Assembly (NCBI GenBank): GCA_946886865.1
Contig: CAMPJI010000015.1
Span: 1 to 46,279, forward strand
Source of the DNA: an uncultured Lysobacterales bacterium
Lineage (GTDB): Bacteria; Pseudomonadota; Gammaproteobacteria; Xanthomonadales; Xanthomonadaceae
Direction: 5' to 3'
DNA: 46,279 bases
The translations under genes and the position numbers were made by a program. The notes beneath the pieces were generated by a model. That model searched no databases, was not told where the DNA came from, and saw only the letters and a program-made list of their open reading frames with translations. Below, piece after piece: positions 14,404 through 23,525 of the stretch (positions within the stretch are counted from its first letter, which is position 1; each line of letters starts with the position of its first letter).

Positions 14404-15153
14404 ATGATCGAGTCGGCCTGGTGGCTGGCGCTGCTGCTGTTGCTGGTGGCGGCGCTGTATTCGTCGGTGGGCCACGCCGGCGCGAGCGGCTACATCGCCG
14501 CCATGGCCCTGGTGGGCCTGGCCCCTGAGCAGATGCGCCCCACGGCGCTGGCGCTCAACCTGCTGGTGGGCGGCATCGGCCTGTTCCGGTTCTGGCGCGG
14601 TGGGCACGTGCGCTGGCGCAACGTGCTGCCGTTCGTGCTGGCGTCCGCGCCCGCCGCCTACCTCGCCGCGCGCGTGCAGCTGCCACGGGACAGCTACTCG
14701 ATCCTGCTGGGCGTGATCCTGCTGGTCGCGGCCGTCGGCGTCTTCCGCAGCGCGGGACACGCGCTGGACGACGACAGCCGTTCGGCCGGGCGCCGGGTGC
14801 CGTGGACGGGCGGGTTGCTGGCCGGGGCGGTCATCGGCGTGCTGTCGGGGCTCACCGGCACGGGTGGCGCGATTTTCCTGACCCCGTTGCTGCTGTTCAT
14901 GCACTGGATGCCGACCCGTCAGGCCAGCGGCACCTCGGTGGCGTTCGTCTGGATCAACTCGCTGACGGCCCTGGCCGGGCTGGTGCAGGTGACGGGCACG
15001 TTGCCCGACACGCTGCCGCTGTGGCTGGGCGCGGTCGCGATCGGTGCCCTGCTGGGTACGCAGCTGGGGTTGCGCTGGCTGCCGGTCACCGCGTTGCGGC
15101 GGGCCCTCGGGGTGGTTCTGCTGATCGCCGCGGGGAAATTGTTGCTGGCCTGA
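14404..15153 (+). CDS. TauE/SafE family sulfite exporter
   Basis: A 249-residue integral membrane protein with about eight hydrophobic segments in two related halves. The N-terminal half has SSVGHAGASGYIA and the second half GVLSGLTGTGGAIFLTPLL, the repeated Gly-rich family motif. Members export sulfite or sulfoacetate. It follows the YeeE pair by 45 bases and closes the persulfide operon, where exporting the sulfite formed by the dioxygenase is the natural role. No terminator is evident after it. Confidence 0.88.
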   Translation: MIESAWWLALLLLLVAALYSSVGHAGASGYIAAMALVGLAPEQMRPTALALNLLVGGIGLFRFWRGGHVRWRNVLPFVLASAPAAYLAARVQLPRDSYSILLGVILLVAAVGVFRSAGHALDDDSRSAGRRVPWTGGLLAGAVIGVLSGLTGTGGAIFLTPLLLFMHWMPTRQASGTSVAFVWINSLTALAGLVQVTGTLPDTLPLWLGAVAIGALLGTQLGLRWLPVTALRRALGVVLLIAAGKLLLA

Positions 15154-15227
15154 GCCGCGCGGGTCCTCGGCCGCTTTGCCGGACCGGGCGGCAGGCGTCG
15201 GACGCGCGCCGCCATGCCTTCCGGCAC

Positions 15228-15254
15228 TCAAGCGGGTTGGGCTCCGGCCGTTAC
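15228..15254 (+). promoter_or_regulatory. Possible sigma-28 (FliA)-type promoter before the HD-GYP gene
   Basis: TCAAGCGG, 11 bases, then GCCGTTAC resembles the flagellar sigma consensus TCAAG-N-GCCGATA(A). It would give a leader of about 190 bases. The remaining 15154-15447 shows no riboswitch or other structure I can name. A single by-eye match in GC-rich DNA is weak evidence. Confidence 0.3.
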
Positions 15255-15447
15255 CGTCCGCATGGCCCCGCCGTGCACGTTGGATGGACGGAGCGGGCCC
15301 TGGATCGTGGACGGAATGGGGGGCCGCCGTTGCAGGGCGATTCCACGCGCAGGCGATTTCGCGGGGCATGCACGGCCCGACTGCCCGAATGGGCGCTCGT
15401 CTCGGCACGCCACGCACGCCCGGTCTCCGGGCCAGAAGGAACACGGC

Positions 15448-16677
15448 ATGGGACTTGAGGAGCGCGAAATCGGGATCGACCAGGTGGCCACCGGCATGTA
15501 CGTGTGCCGGCTGGACCGGCCGTGGACCGGGACGCCGTTCCTGATGCAGGGCTTCCTGGTGGAGTCCGACCGTGACGTCGCGCTGCTGCGCCAGTACTGC
15601 CGCACGGTCTGGATCGACGTGGTGCGCGGGTTGGACCCCCGCGACGCCCGACTGGAGCTGCTCGCCCCTCCCGCGCGCACGCGGAAGGCGGCCACCCCGA
15701 TGGGGTCGACCCGCTACTCGGACTCGCGCGATTTCGACCAGGAACTGCCGGACGCGCGTGAGGCGCACCGCGCCAGCGCCGCCGTCGCCCACCGCATCAT
15801 CGACGACGTGCGCGCCGGCCGGAAGCTGTCCTCGCACGCGGTGGTGGACGCGGTGACCCCGGTGGTGCAGAGCGTGCTGCGCAACGCCGACACGCTGTTC
15901 TGGGTCAACGCCCTGCAGCGGCACGACGGCTATGCCTACAGCCACGCGATCAACTGCAGCGCGCTGGCGGCGGCCTTCGGTCGCCACCTGGGCCTGCCGC
16001 GCGACATGCTGATGGACATGGCCGCGGGCGGCCTGCTGCTCGACATCGGCAAGACGCGGCTGCCGCCGGGGTTGCTGGATGTCGCCGGCCCGCTCGATGC
16101 GGCCGCCGCCGAGACGATGCGTGGCCACGTGCCCGCCGGCCTTGCCGCGCTGGACGACAGCAGCGGGCTGGGGCCGCAGGTGCATGAGATGGTGCGGACC
16201 CACCACGAGCGGCACGACGGCTCCGGGTATCCGCAGCGCCTGGCCGGCCCAGCCATTCCGCTGTCGGGCCGGATCGGCGGCATCGTCGACACCTTCGACG
16301 CGCTGACCAGCGACCGGCCGCATGCCCGCGCCATCGCACGCCATGAAGCCCTGCAGGTGATCTACCGCGAGCGCGATCGGCTGTTCCAGCGCGAGCTGGT
16401 GGAGCAGTTCATCGGCTGCCTGGGCGTCTACCCGACCGGCTCGCTGGTGGAACTGAGCACCGGCGAGGTGGGCGTGGTCATGACCCAGAACCCGATGCGC
16501 CGGCTGCTGCCGCGGGTCATGCTGCTGACCACCGCCGACAAGACGCTGCGCGACGCGTTCGAGCCGCTGGACCTGATGGTGCGTGCCGAGCGCCACCCCG
16601 AGCTGCCCCGGGTGGACGTGGTGCGGCCGCTGGAACGCGGCGCGCACGGACTCGACCCGGCGGACCTGTTCCTGTGA
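15448..16677 (+). CDS. DUF3391 / HD-GYP domain protein with altered HD motif
   Basis: A 409-residue cytoplasmic protein. Residues 1-80 match the DUF3391 domain (GIDQVATGMYVCRLDRPW), followed by an HD-GYP domain at about 105-340. HD-GYP proteins hydrolyse cyclic di-GMP with a two- or three-metal centre. Many ligand positions are present: His166, His227, the HHERHDGSGYP segment at 252-262 and Asp in VDTFDAL. The HD pair itself reads Leu198-Asp199 (LLLDIGK where LLHDIGK is expected), so one metal ligand is missing. Start 15448 follows AGAAGGA; the longer open frame has no similarity. The next gene, an EAL protein, overlaps by GTGA. Confidence 0.9.
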   Translation: MGLEEREIGIDQVATGMYVCRLDRPWTGTPFLMQGFLVESDRDVALLRQYCRTVWIDVVRGLDPRDARLELLAPPARTRKAATPMGSTRYSDSRDFDQELPDAREAHRASAAVAHRIIDDVRAGRKLSSHAVVDAVTPVVQSVLRNADTLFWVNALQRHDGYAYSHAINCSALAAAFGRHLGLPRDMLMDMAAGGLLLDIGKTRLPPGLLDVAGPLDAAAAETMRGHVPAGLAALDDSSGLGPQVHEMVRTHHERHDGSGYPQRLAGPAIPLSGRIGGIVDTFDALTSDRPHARAIARHEALQVIYRERDRLFQRELVEQFIGCLGVYPTGSLVELSTGEVGVVMTQNPMRRLLPRVMLLTTADKTLRDAFEPLDLMVRAERHPELPRVDVVRPLERGAHGLDPADLFL

Positions 16678-17933
16678 CCCGCACCGAGCTGGTGGCGCTG
16701 CTGTCAGGCCAGCTCGACGCATGGCGCGAGGCCGACGGCGCGCTGGGGGTGATGCTGGTGCGCCTGCAGCGCGTGCGCGAATTCGGGCTGTTCTACGGCT
16801 ACGGCGCCGGCGACGCGCTGGGCGAGGCGGCGCTGGCCCGCATCACCGGCGTGCTGCGCCCGCAGGACACGGTGGTGCGCGTCGGGATGCACGAGTACGT
16901 GGCGATGCTGCCCGGCCTGCGCGGCCACAACCACGCGGCGCTGGCCGGTGCCCGCGTGGTGCGGGCGTTCGAGTCGCCGCTGCCGGTGGGCGAACGTGCC
17001 GCGCCGGTGTCGGTCAAGGTCGGCATCAGCGTCCACCCCGACCACGGGCGCGATGCCGAGCGGCTGCTGCACAACGCCGAGACCGCCTACGGCGCGTCCC
17101 TGCGCGACAGCGAGGACAGTGCGCTGTACGACGCCGAGGGCACGCCGCCGCTGATCCCCTACGAGGCGCTGCACCAGGCCATTCTCGGCAACCGCCTGCA
17201 GGTGCACCTGCAGCCGATGCTGGACCTGCGCACGCGCCGGATCGTAGCCGCCGAATCCCTGGCGCGCTGGCACGACGACACGTTGGGCGCGGTCGCGCCG
17301 GACCGCTTCATTCCCCTAGCCGAAGAGACCGGGCTGATCTCGCCGCTGACGCGCTGGAGCCTCAACTCCACCCTGCGCCACGCCGCGCGCGCGCGCGCCA
17401 TCGATCCGGACTTCTGTTTTTCGATCAACCTGTCGCCGCGCGTGTTCGGCGAGCGCGACCTCGTCGCGCAGATCACCTCGGCCCTGGGAATCTGGAACAT
17501 CCCCGCCTCGGCCATCACGCTGGAAGTGACGGAGAACGCGCTGATGGAGGACCCCAAGCTGAGCCTCCGGCGGTTGGAGGACCTGCGCATGGAAGGCCTG
17601 GGGATTTCCATCGACGACTTCGGCGCGGGGTACTCCTCGCTGGCGTACCTCAAGTTCTTCCCGGCCACCGAGCTCAAGATCGACCGCGGCTTCATCGGCG
17701 ACCTGCGCGACGACCGGCGCTCGATCCAGCTGGTGCGATCGATCATCGACCTGGGCCACCACCTGAAAATGCGGGTGGTGGCCGAAGGCGTGGAGGACGC
17801 GGAGTCGCTGTCCATGCTGGCCGAGATGGGGTGCGACTGCGCGCAGGGGTATTACATCCAGCGGCCCGAACCGGCCGACGCGTTCATCGACTCGCTGGCA
17901 GCCGCGCGCGGCCCGACATCGCCTCTGCACTGA
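16674..17933 (+). CDS. Degenerate GGDEF-EAL protein, probable c-di-GMP phosphodiesterase
   Basis: A 419-residue protein. The N-terminal GGDEF domain is inactive-looking: residues 71-75 read GMHEY instead of GGDEF. The C-terminal EAL domain (about 163-410) keeps the catalytic set: Glu194 in AAESLARW, the Asn of SINLSPR, the Glu of LEVTENAL, the Asp pair of SIDDFGAGYSS, the Lys of ELKIDRGF, the Glu of VAEGVED and the Gln of AQGYYIQRP. EAL-type hydrolysis of c-di-GMP to pGpG is therefore plausible. No membrane segment is seen. The GTG start at 16674 lies in the stop of the HD-GYP gene (GTGA overlap), so the two are coupled and likely act in the same signalling step. Confidence 0.9.
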   Translation: MTRTELVALLSGQLDAWREADGALGVMLVRLQRVREFGLFYGYGAGDALGEAALARITGVLRPQDTVVRVGMHEYVAMLPGLRGHNHAALAGARVVRAFESPLPVGERAAPVSVKVGISVHPDHGRDAERLLHNAETAYGASLRDSEDSALYDAEGTPPLIPYEALHQAILGNRLQVHLQPMLDLRTRRIVAAESLARWHDDTLGAVAPDRFIPLAEETGLISPLTRWSLNSTLRHAARARAIDPDFCFSINLSPRVFGERDLVAQITSALGIWNIPASAITLEVTENALMEDPKLSLRRLEDLRMEGLGISIDDFGAGYSSLAYLKFFPATELKIDRGFIGDLRDDRRSIQLVRSIIDLGHHLKMRVVAEGVEDAESLSMLAEMGCDCAQGYYIQRPEPADAFIDSLAAARGPTSPLH

Positions 17934-17977
17934 CGCACGCCCTGCACGCATCACGGCCGCGGCGCTAGGCTGTCGCG

Positions 17978-19939
17978 ATGAGCCGACCCGCCCCCCGCCC
18001 CGAACCCGACCGCGTCGACTCGCTGGACGCGGCCGTCGACTGGATGCTCCGCCGCCTGCCGCCAACGCTGCGGGTCGGCGCCCCGCTGGGGCTGGGCAAA
18101 CCGCACCGGCTGCTCAACGCGCTCTACGCCGGGGTCGAACACGACCCGGCGCGACCGCTCGACCTGTACACCGCCCTGTCGCTGGACCCGCCGAGGCCGG
18201 GCGCGGGGCTGGAAGGGCGCTTTCTGGAGCCGTTCGTCCAGCGCCACTTCGGCGACGACTTCCCGCGCCTGGCCTATGTGCAGGCCATGCGCCGCGACGC
18301 GCTGCCGCCGCACGTGCGGGTGGAGGAGTTCTACCTGCAGTCCGGGGCGATGCTGGGGTCGTCGCAGGCGCAGCGGCACTACGCCAGCCTCAACTACACG
18401 CACGTCGCGCGCGCGTTGGCCGACCGCGGCGTGGGCGCCATCGTGCAGAAGGTGGCAATGTCACCGGACGGCCGTCGCGTGTCGCTGTCATCCAATACCG
18501 ACCTCACGCAGGACACGGTCGATGCCGTGCTCGCACGGGGCCTGCCCCGTCCGCTGCTGGTGGCGGAGGTGGATCCGCAGTTGCCGTGGCTGGGCGGCAG
18601 TGCGGCGGTGGCGGCGTCGTACTTCGACCTGGTGGTCACGCCGCCTGCGCCCCATCCCCGCCTGTTCGCCCTGCCCCGCCAGCCGGTGACCGCCGTCGAC
18701 TACGCGATCGGCTTCCATGCCAGCACGCAGGTGCGCGACGGCGGGACGCTGCAGATCGGCATCGGTGCGCTGGCCGATGCGCTGTGCCACGCACTGGCCC
18801 TGCGCCACATCGACAACGCCGCCTACCGCCGGGTGCTGCGGGCGTTGCACTCCCCGGACGTGGACGATCCCGCCCTGGGGCCATTTGCCACCGGCCTGTA
18901 CGGCTGCAGCGAAATGATCAACGAAGGCTTCAAGCGGCTGGTGGAGGTGGGCGTCATCCGCCGCCGCGTGGTCGACGACCTGCCGCTGATGCAGCGCGTG
19001 GCCGATGGCACCGCGGACGATGCGGACCGGGCACGGGTGGCACACGAGGGCGAATACCTGCACGGGGCGTTCTACCTGGGGTCGCACGATTTCTACGACT
19101 GGCTGCGCCAGTTGCCGGACGACCAGCGACGCGGCATCGGCATGCGCCGCATCAGCGAGGTCAACGAACTCTACGGCGGGCACGAAACCCTGGAACGGCT
19201 GCAGCGCCGTGACGCCCGCTTCTTCAACAGCTGCATGATGGCCACCGCACTGGGCGCGGCGGTGTCGGACGCGCTGGACGACGGCCGCGTGGTGTCCGGC
19301 GTGGGCGGGCAGTACAACTTCGTGGCCATGGCGCATGCGCTGCCGGACGCGCGCAGCGTACTGATGCTGCGCGCCACGCGCGAGGGCGGCCGCGGCGCGG
19401 CATCCAACATCCGCTGGAACTACGGACACACGACGATCCCGCGGCACCTGCGCGACCTCTACATCACCGAGTACGGGGTCGCCGACCTGCGGGGCCGCTG
19501 CGACGAGGCGTGCGTCATCGCGATGGCGTCCATCGCCGACGCGCGCTTCCAGGACGGGCTGCTGGCCGCGGCGCGGGGCAGCGGCAAGCTGGCACGGGGG
19601 TTTGCGCCGCCATCGGCGTGGACGCGCAACACGCCCGCGGCCCTCGACGAGGCGCTTGCGCCCCTGCGGCGCGACGGCACCCTTCCCGACTACCCGCTGG
19701 GCAGCGATTTCACCGCCGTCGAGCAGCGCCTGGTGCGGGCGCTTTCGTGGTTGAAGGCGCGCACGGCCACTCGACGCGGAATGGTTTCAACCGTGCTGCA
19801 CGCCGTGGCCACGGGCCGAAGCGATGATGCCGATGCACTCGAGCGCATGGCGTTGGCCCAACCCCGGGGCATCAAGGCCCGGATCGAGGCCCGCCTGCTG
19901 GCGCATGCGCTGGATGCCACGCGCAGGGATCCGGCATAG
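17978..19939 (+). CDS. Acetyl-CoA hydrolase/transferase family protein
   Basis: A 653-residue protein of the acetyl-CoA hydrolase / CoA-transferase family. The core (about residues 130-560) shows GIGALADALCHAL, the GLYGCSEMINEGF segment, where the family's catalytic glutamate is expected, and the C-terminal VVSGVGGQYNFV, GHTTIPRHLRDLYITEYGVADLRG signatures. It is longer than the roughly 500-residue acetate CoA-transferases, with an N-terminal extension and a C-terminal helical tail. It may exchange CoA between short-chain acids or hydrolyse acyl-CoA; the substrate is not evident. It lies 44 bases after the EAL gene, on the same strand, and ends at a strong terminator. Confidence 0.85.
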   Translation: MSRPAPRPEPDRVDSLDAAVDWMLRRLPPTLRVGAPLGLGKPHRLLNALYAGVEHDPARPLDLYTALSLDPPRPGAGLEGRFLEPFVQRHFGDDFPRLAYVQAMRRDALPPHVRVEEFYLQSGAMLGSSQAQRHYASLNYTHVARALADRGVGAIVQKVAMSPDGRRVSLSSNTDLTQDTVDAVLARGLPRPLLVAEVDPQLPWLGGSAAVAASYFDLVVTPPAPHPRLFALPRQPVTAVDYAIGFHASTQVRDGGTLQIGIGALADALCHALALRHIDNAAYRRVLRALHSPDVDDPALGPFATGLYGCSEMINEGFKRLVEVGVIRRRVVDDLPLMQRVADGTADDADRARVAHEGEYLHGAFYLGSHDFYDWLRQLPDDQRRGIGMRRISEVNELYGGHETLERLQRRDARFFNSCMMATALGAAVSDALDDGRVVSGVGGQYNFVAMAHALPDARSVLMLRATREGGRGAASNIRWNYGHTTIPRHLRDLYITEYGVADLRGRCDEACVIAMASIADARFQDGLLAAARGSGKLARGFAPPSAWTRNTPAALDEALAPLRRDGTLPDYPLGSDFTAVEQRLVRALSWLKARTATRRGMVSTVLHAVATGRSDDADALERMALAQPRGIKARIEARLLAHALDATRRDPA

Positions 19940-19941
19940 AA

Positions 19942-19965
19942 AAAGGCGGCCCAAGGGCCGCCTTT
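19942..19965. terminator. Bidirectional terminator between the CoA-transferase gene and tkt
   Basis: An 11-bp perfect stem (AAAGGCGGCCC with GGGCCGCCTTT) at the convergent ends of the two genes. Confidence 0.87.
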
Positions 19966-19988
19966 CTCCTGGCCATTGACGTGCCGAC

Positions 19989-21980
19989 TCAGGCGAGTCC
20001 GCGCACGGCCTCCACGACCTTCTCGACGGTGAAGCCGAAGTGCGGGAACAGGACGTCGGCCGGGGCGCTGGCACCGAAGCGGTCGATGCCGATCACGTCG
20101 CCGTCCAGGCCGACGTACTTGCGCCAGAAGTCCGACACGCCGGCTTCGATCGCAACGCGGCGACGCACGCCACGCGGCAGCACCGACTCGCGATACGCCG
20201 CATCCTGGCGGTCGAACACGTCGGTGGACGGCATCGACACCACGCGCACGCCGTCGCCCAGCTGCGCGGCGGCCTGCATGGCCAGGCCGACTTCCGAGCC
20301 GGTGGCGATCAGGAGGGTGTCGGGGGTGCCGACCGAGTCCTTCAGCACATAACCGCCGCGCGCGATGGCCGCCACCTGCGCGGCATCGCGCGCCTGGTGC
20401 GGCAGCGTCTGGCGCGAGAACACCAGGCACGACGGCCCGTCGTTGCGCTCGATCGCGGCCTTCCACGCCACCGCCGACTCCACCGCGTCGCAGGGACGCC
20501 AGAGGTCGTTGTGCGGGATGTAGCGCAAGGACGCCATGTGCTCGATCGGCTGGTGCGTCGGGCCGTCCTCGCCCAGGCCGATGGAGTCGTGGGTGTAGAC
20601 GTGGATCGCGTGCGCGCCCATCAGCGCGCTCATGCGCACCGCGTTGCGGGCGTAGTCGGAGAACACCAGGAAGGTCGCGTCGAACGGGATGAACCCGCCA
20701 TGCAGGTTCAGGCCGTTGCTGATCGCGCTCATCGCGAACTCGCGCACGCCGTAGTAGACGTAGTTGGCGTCCGCATCGGTCGTCGCGACCGACTTGCTGC
20801 CGCTCCACAGCGTCAGGTTGGAGTGCGCCAGGTCGGCCGAGCCGCCAATGAGTTCCGGCAGGCGCGGCGAGAAGGCCTCGATCGCCATCTGCGAGGCTTT
20901 GCGCGACGCGACCGATGGGCCCTCGGCCTGCAGCTTGGCGATGTAGCCGTCGGCGGCATCGGCGAAATCCGCCGGCAGCTCGCCACGCAGGCGGCGGGCC
21001 AGCTCATCGGCCAGGGCCGGGTGTTCGGCGGCATAGCGGGACTGCAGCGCGTTCCACTCCGACTCCCGCTCGCGGCCCGCTTCGGTCGCGTTCCAGCCGT
21101 CGTAGACCGGCTGCGGCACCTCGAAATCGCCGTGGCTCCACTTCAGCGCATCGCGCGTGGCGACCAGCTCGTCCTTGCCCAGCGGTGCACCGTGGCTGGA
21201 CTCCTTGCCGGCCTTGGCGGGCGAGCCGTAGCCGATCGTCGTGCGGCAGCAGATCAGCGTCGGCCGGTCGTCCTTGGACATCGCGGTGTCGATGGCGGTC
21301 TTGATCTCGCGCGGGTCGTGGCCGTCGACATTGCGGATCACGCGCCAGCCGTACGCCTCGAAACGCGCCGGCGTGTCGTCGGTGAACCAGCCGTCGGTGT
21401 TGCCGTCGATGGAGATGTGGTTGTCGTCCCAGAACGCGACCAGCTTGCCGAGCCCCCAGGTGCCGGCGAGCGAGGCGGCTTCGTGGCTGATGCCCTCCAT
21501 CAGGCAGCCGTCGCCCATGAACACCCAGGTGCGGTGGTCGACGACGTCGAGTCCCGGCCGGTTGAAGCGCTGTGCCAGCAGCTTCTCGGCCAGCGCCATG
21601 CCCACGGCGTTGGCAAAGCCCTGCCCCAGCGGCCCGGTCGTGGTTTCCACGCCAGGCGTCATGAAGTTCTCCGGGTGCCCCGGCGTCTTGGAGTCGAGCT
21701 GGCGGAAGTTGCGCAGGTCGTCGACCGAGAGGTCATAGCCCGCCAGGTGCAGCAGCGCGTACTGCAGCATCGAGCCGTGGCCGTTGGACAGGATGAACCG
21801 GTCGCGGTTGGCCCACGCCGGGTTGGCCGGGTTGTGGCGGAGGTAGTCGTTCCAGAGCACCTCGGCGATGTCCGCCATGCCCATCGGCATGCCCGGGTGG
21901 CCCGAGTTGGCGGCCTGCACGGCGTCGGCGGCGAGGAAACGGATGGCGTTGGCGAGGTCGCGGCGGGTCGGCTGGGTCAT
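19989..21980 (-). CDS. tkt: Transketolase
   Basis: A 663-residue thiamine-diphosphate enzyme that moves two-carbon units between sugar phosphates in the pentose phosphate pathway. Visible hallmarks are the N-terminal [36 protein letters not shown], the thiamine diphosphate motif [13 protein letters not shown], and in the second domain [14 protein letters not shown] and [18 protein letters not shown]. The ATG at 21980 gives the usual family length; the open frame runs about 80 codons further upstream without family similarity, and the ribosome binding site is weak. In related bacteria tkt lies close to gap, pgk and pyk; here 9 kb of sulfide and signalling genes separate it from gap. Confidence 0.96.
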   Translation of the reverse strand: MTQPTRRDLANAIRFLAADAVQAANSGHPGMPMGMADIAEVLWNDYLRHNPANPAWANRDRFILSNGHGSMLQYALLHLAGYDLSVDDLRNFRQLDSKTPGHPENFMTPGVETTTGPLGQGFANAVGMALAEKLLAQRFNRPGLDVVDHRTWVFMGDGCLMEGISHEAASLAGTWGLGKLVAFWDDNHISIDGNTDGWFTDDTPARFEAYGWRVIRNVDGHDPREIKTAIDTAMSKDDRPTLICCRTTIGYGSPAKAGKESSHGAPLGKDELVATRDALKWSHGDFEVPQPVYDGWNATEAGRERESEWNALQSRYAAEHPALADELARRLRGELPADFADAADGYIAKLQAEGPSVASRKASQMAIEAFSPRLPELIGGSADLAHSNLTLWSGSKSVATTDADANYVYYGVREFAMSAISNGLNLHGGFIPFDATFLVFSDYARNAVRMSALMGAHAIHVYTHDSIGLGEDGPTHQPIEHMASLRYIPHNDLWRPCDAVESAVAWKAAIERNDGPSCLVFSRQTLPHQARDAAQVAAIARGGYVLKDSVGTPDTLLIATGSEVGLAMQAAAQLGDGVRVVSMPSTDVFDRQDAAYRESVLPRGVRRRVAIEAGVSDFWRKYVGLDGDVIGIDRFGASAPADVLFPHFGFTVEKVVEAVRGLA

Positions 21981-22110
21981 GGGCTCGGTCGGGCTGGTGG
22001 CGGGGTGCGTGCTGGCGCCGCTCCGCAGGGACGGGAAAAACGGGCGCCATTGTCCCATCCGGGCGCGCCCCTGTCCCGCCGCGCCCGGCCGGCACGCTGC
22101 TCCGGAAAGC

Positions 22111-22136
22111 GGAAAGCCCGCCGAAGCGGGCTTTCC
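22111..22136 (-). terminator. Intrinsic terminator after the dicarboxylate/amino-acid symporter gene
   Basis: An 11-bp perfect stem (GGAAAGCCCGC with GCGGGCTTTCC) closing a CGAA loop, five bases beyond the stop of the symporter gene and upstream of tkt. Confidence 0.83.
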
Positions 22137-22140
22137 GGAC

Positions 22141-23460
22141 TCAGTCGGCCAACCGTTCGAGCGGCGCGTCGGACTCGCCCTTGGACACCAGCGCGGCAAT
22201 GCCCAAGTCGCCCGTGACATTGACGGTGGTCCGGCACATGTCCAGGAAGTGGTTGACGCCCAGGATCAGGCCGATGCCCTCGGCCGGCACGCCGACCATG
22301 GTGCAGATCAGCGCCACCACCGGCAGCGAACCGGCCGGCACGCCCGCGGTGCCGATGCCGCCCAGGATGCAGACCAGCATCACCAGGATCTGCTGGCCGA
22401 TGCCCAGCTCCACGCCGAAGAACTGCGCGAGGAAGATCACGGTGACGCCCTCGAACAATGCCGTGCCGTTCTGGTTGGCGGTCGCGCCGATGGTCAGCAC
22501 GAAGCGCGACACGCGGCGCGGCAGGCCCAGCTGCTCGTCCGCCACGCGCAGCGCGGTCGGCAGCGTGGCGTTGCTGGAGGCGGTGGAGAACGCCATCAGC
22601 ATGGCCTCCTGCACGCCGCGGAAGAAGCGCGCCGGCGAATAGCCGCCCAACAGTTTCAGCGCCAGCGAGTACACCACCACCATGTGGATGAGCAGCGCGG
22701 CCACCACCACCAGCACGTATGCGCCCAGACGGAACAGCAGATCCCAGCCGAACACCACCGCCAGGTTGAACATGAAGCAGAACACGGCGTACGGCGCGAG
22801 GCGGATGACCAGGCCGATCAGGGTCATCGAGACCTCGAACAGGCCTTCGATGCCACGCTTGAGCACATCGACCGCCGGCGAACGCGTCATGACCAGGCCG
22901 ACGCCGAACATCAGCGCGAAGAACATCAGCGCCAGGATGCTGGAGTTGCTGGAGGCGGCACCGACCACGTTTTCCGGCACGATCGACAGCAGCAGGTCCA
23001 GGCCTGTCGCCTGCGACTCGCCGTCGCGGACGATCGCCTGCGCGCGGTCCGCGCCCTCGGCGAGCAGTTGCTGCGCCAGGACCGGGTCGACGCCGTCGCC
23101 GGGGCGGAACAGGTTGACCATCACCAGGCCCAGCAGCACGGCGATCGACGACAGGCCGACGGTATAGGCGAGCGTCCGCCAGCCGATGCGCCCCAGCGAG
23201 CCGACGTCGCCCATCTCCGACACGCCCACCACCAGCGCCGAGAACAGCAGCGGCACGATCAGCATGAAGATCAGCGTGAGGAACAGCCGGCCGAACGGCT
23301 GCGTCACCCAGTCGATCAGGGTCTGCACCCACGGCACGTCCGCGCCCACGACGTAATGCACCAGCAGGCCGAGCACCAGGCCGGCGACGAAGCCGATCGC
23401 GATCTTCCAGTGCAACGGCATGCGGGGCTTGCGCGGACGGTCGGTGCTGGTGTCGGCCAT
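22141..23460 (-). CDS. Dicarboxylate/amino acid:cation symporter (DAACS family)
   Basis: A 439-residue inner-membrane symporter related to GltP, GltT and DctA, carrying glutamate, aspartate or C4-dicarboxylates with protons or sodium. About eight hydrophobic segments are seen. The family motifs are present: the serine-rich [11 protein letters not shown] hairpin, [16 protein letters not shown], and the substrate-site [16 protein letters not shown] near the C terminus. A loop at about 120-165 is larger than in short homologues. The start is placed at ATG 23460 because the GGGGAG ribosome binding site lies seven bases upstream; a GTG at 23475 would sit on that site. It follows batD by 65 bases and could be read from the bat operon. 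Confidence 0.93.
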   Translation of the reverse strand: MADTSTDRPRKPRMPLHWKIAIGFVAGLVLGLLVHYVVGADVPWVQTLIDWVTQPFGRLFLTLIFMLIVPLLFSALVVGVSEMGDVGSLGRIGWRTLAYTVGLSSIAVLLGLVMVNLFRPGDGVDPVLAQQLLAEGADRAQAIVRDGESQATGLDLLLSIVPENVVGAASSNSSILALMFFALMFGVGLVMTRSPAVDVLKRGIEGLFEVSMTLIGLVIRLAPYAVFCFMFNLAVVFGWDLLFRLGAYVLVVVAALLIHMVVVYSLALKLLGGYSPARFFRGVQEAMLMAFSTASSNATLPTALRVADEQLGLPRRVSRFVLTIGATANQNGTALFEGVTVIFLAQFFGVELGIGQQILVMLVCILGGIGTAGVPAGSLPVVALICTMVGVPAEGIGLILGVNHFLDMCRTTVNVTGDLGIAALVSKGESDAPLERLAD

Positions 23461-23525
23461 GGAGTGGCTCCCCACAAAAGATCGCGCGAGCTTAACAAAC
23501 CGCGGGACGGCACCCGGCGCGGCTA

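Noticed and set aside
15255..15447. A c-di-GMP riboswitch in the leader of the HD-GYP gene.
   Set aside because: The expected GEMM core sequences are not present.
13468..16722. A 1084-codon open frame on the minus strand opposite the sulfide operon and the HD-GYP gene.
   Set aside because: It crosses several well-supported plus-strand genes, is low in complexity and has no recognisable domain.
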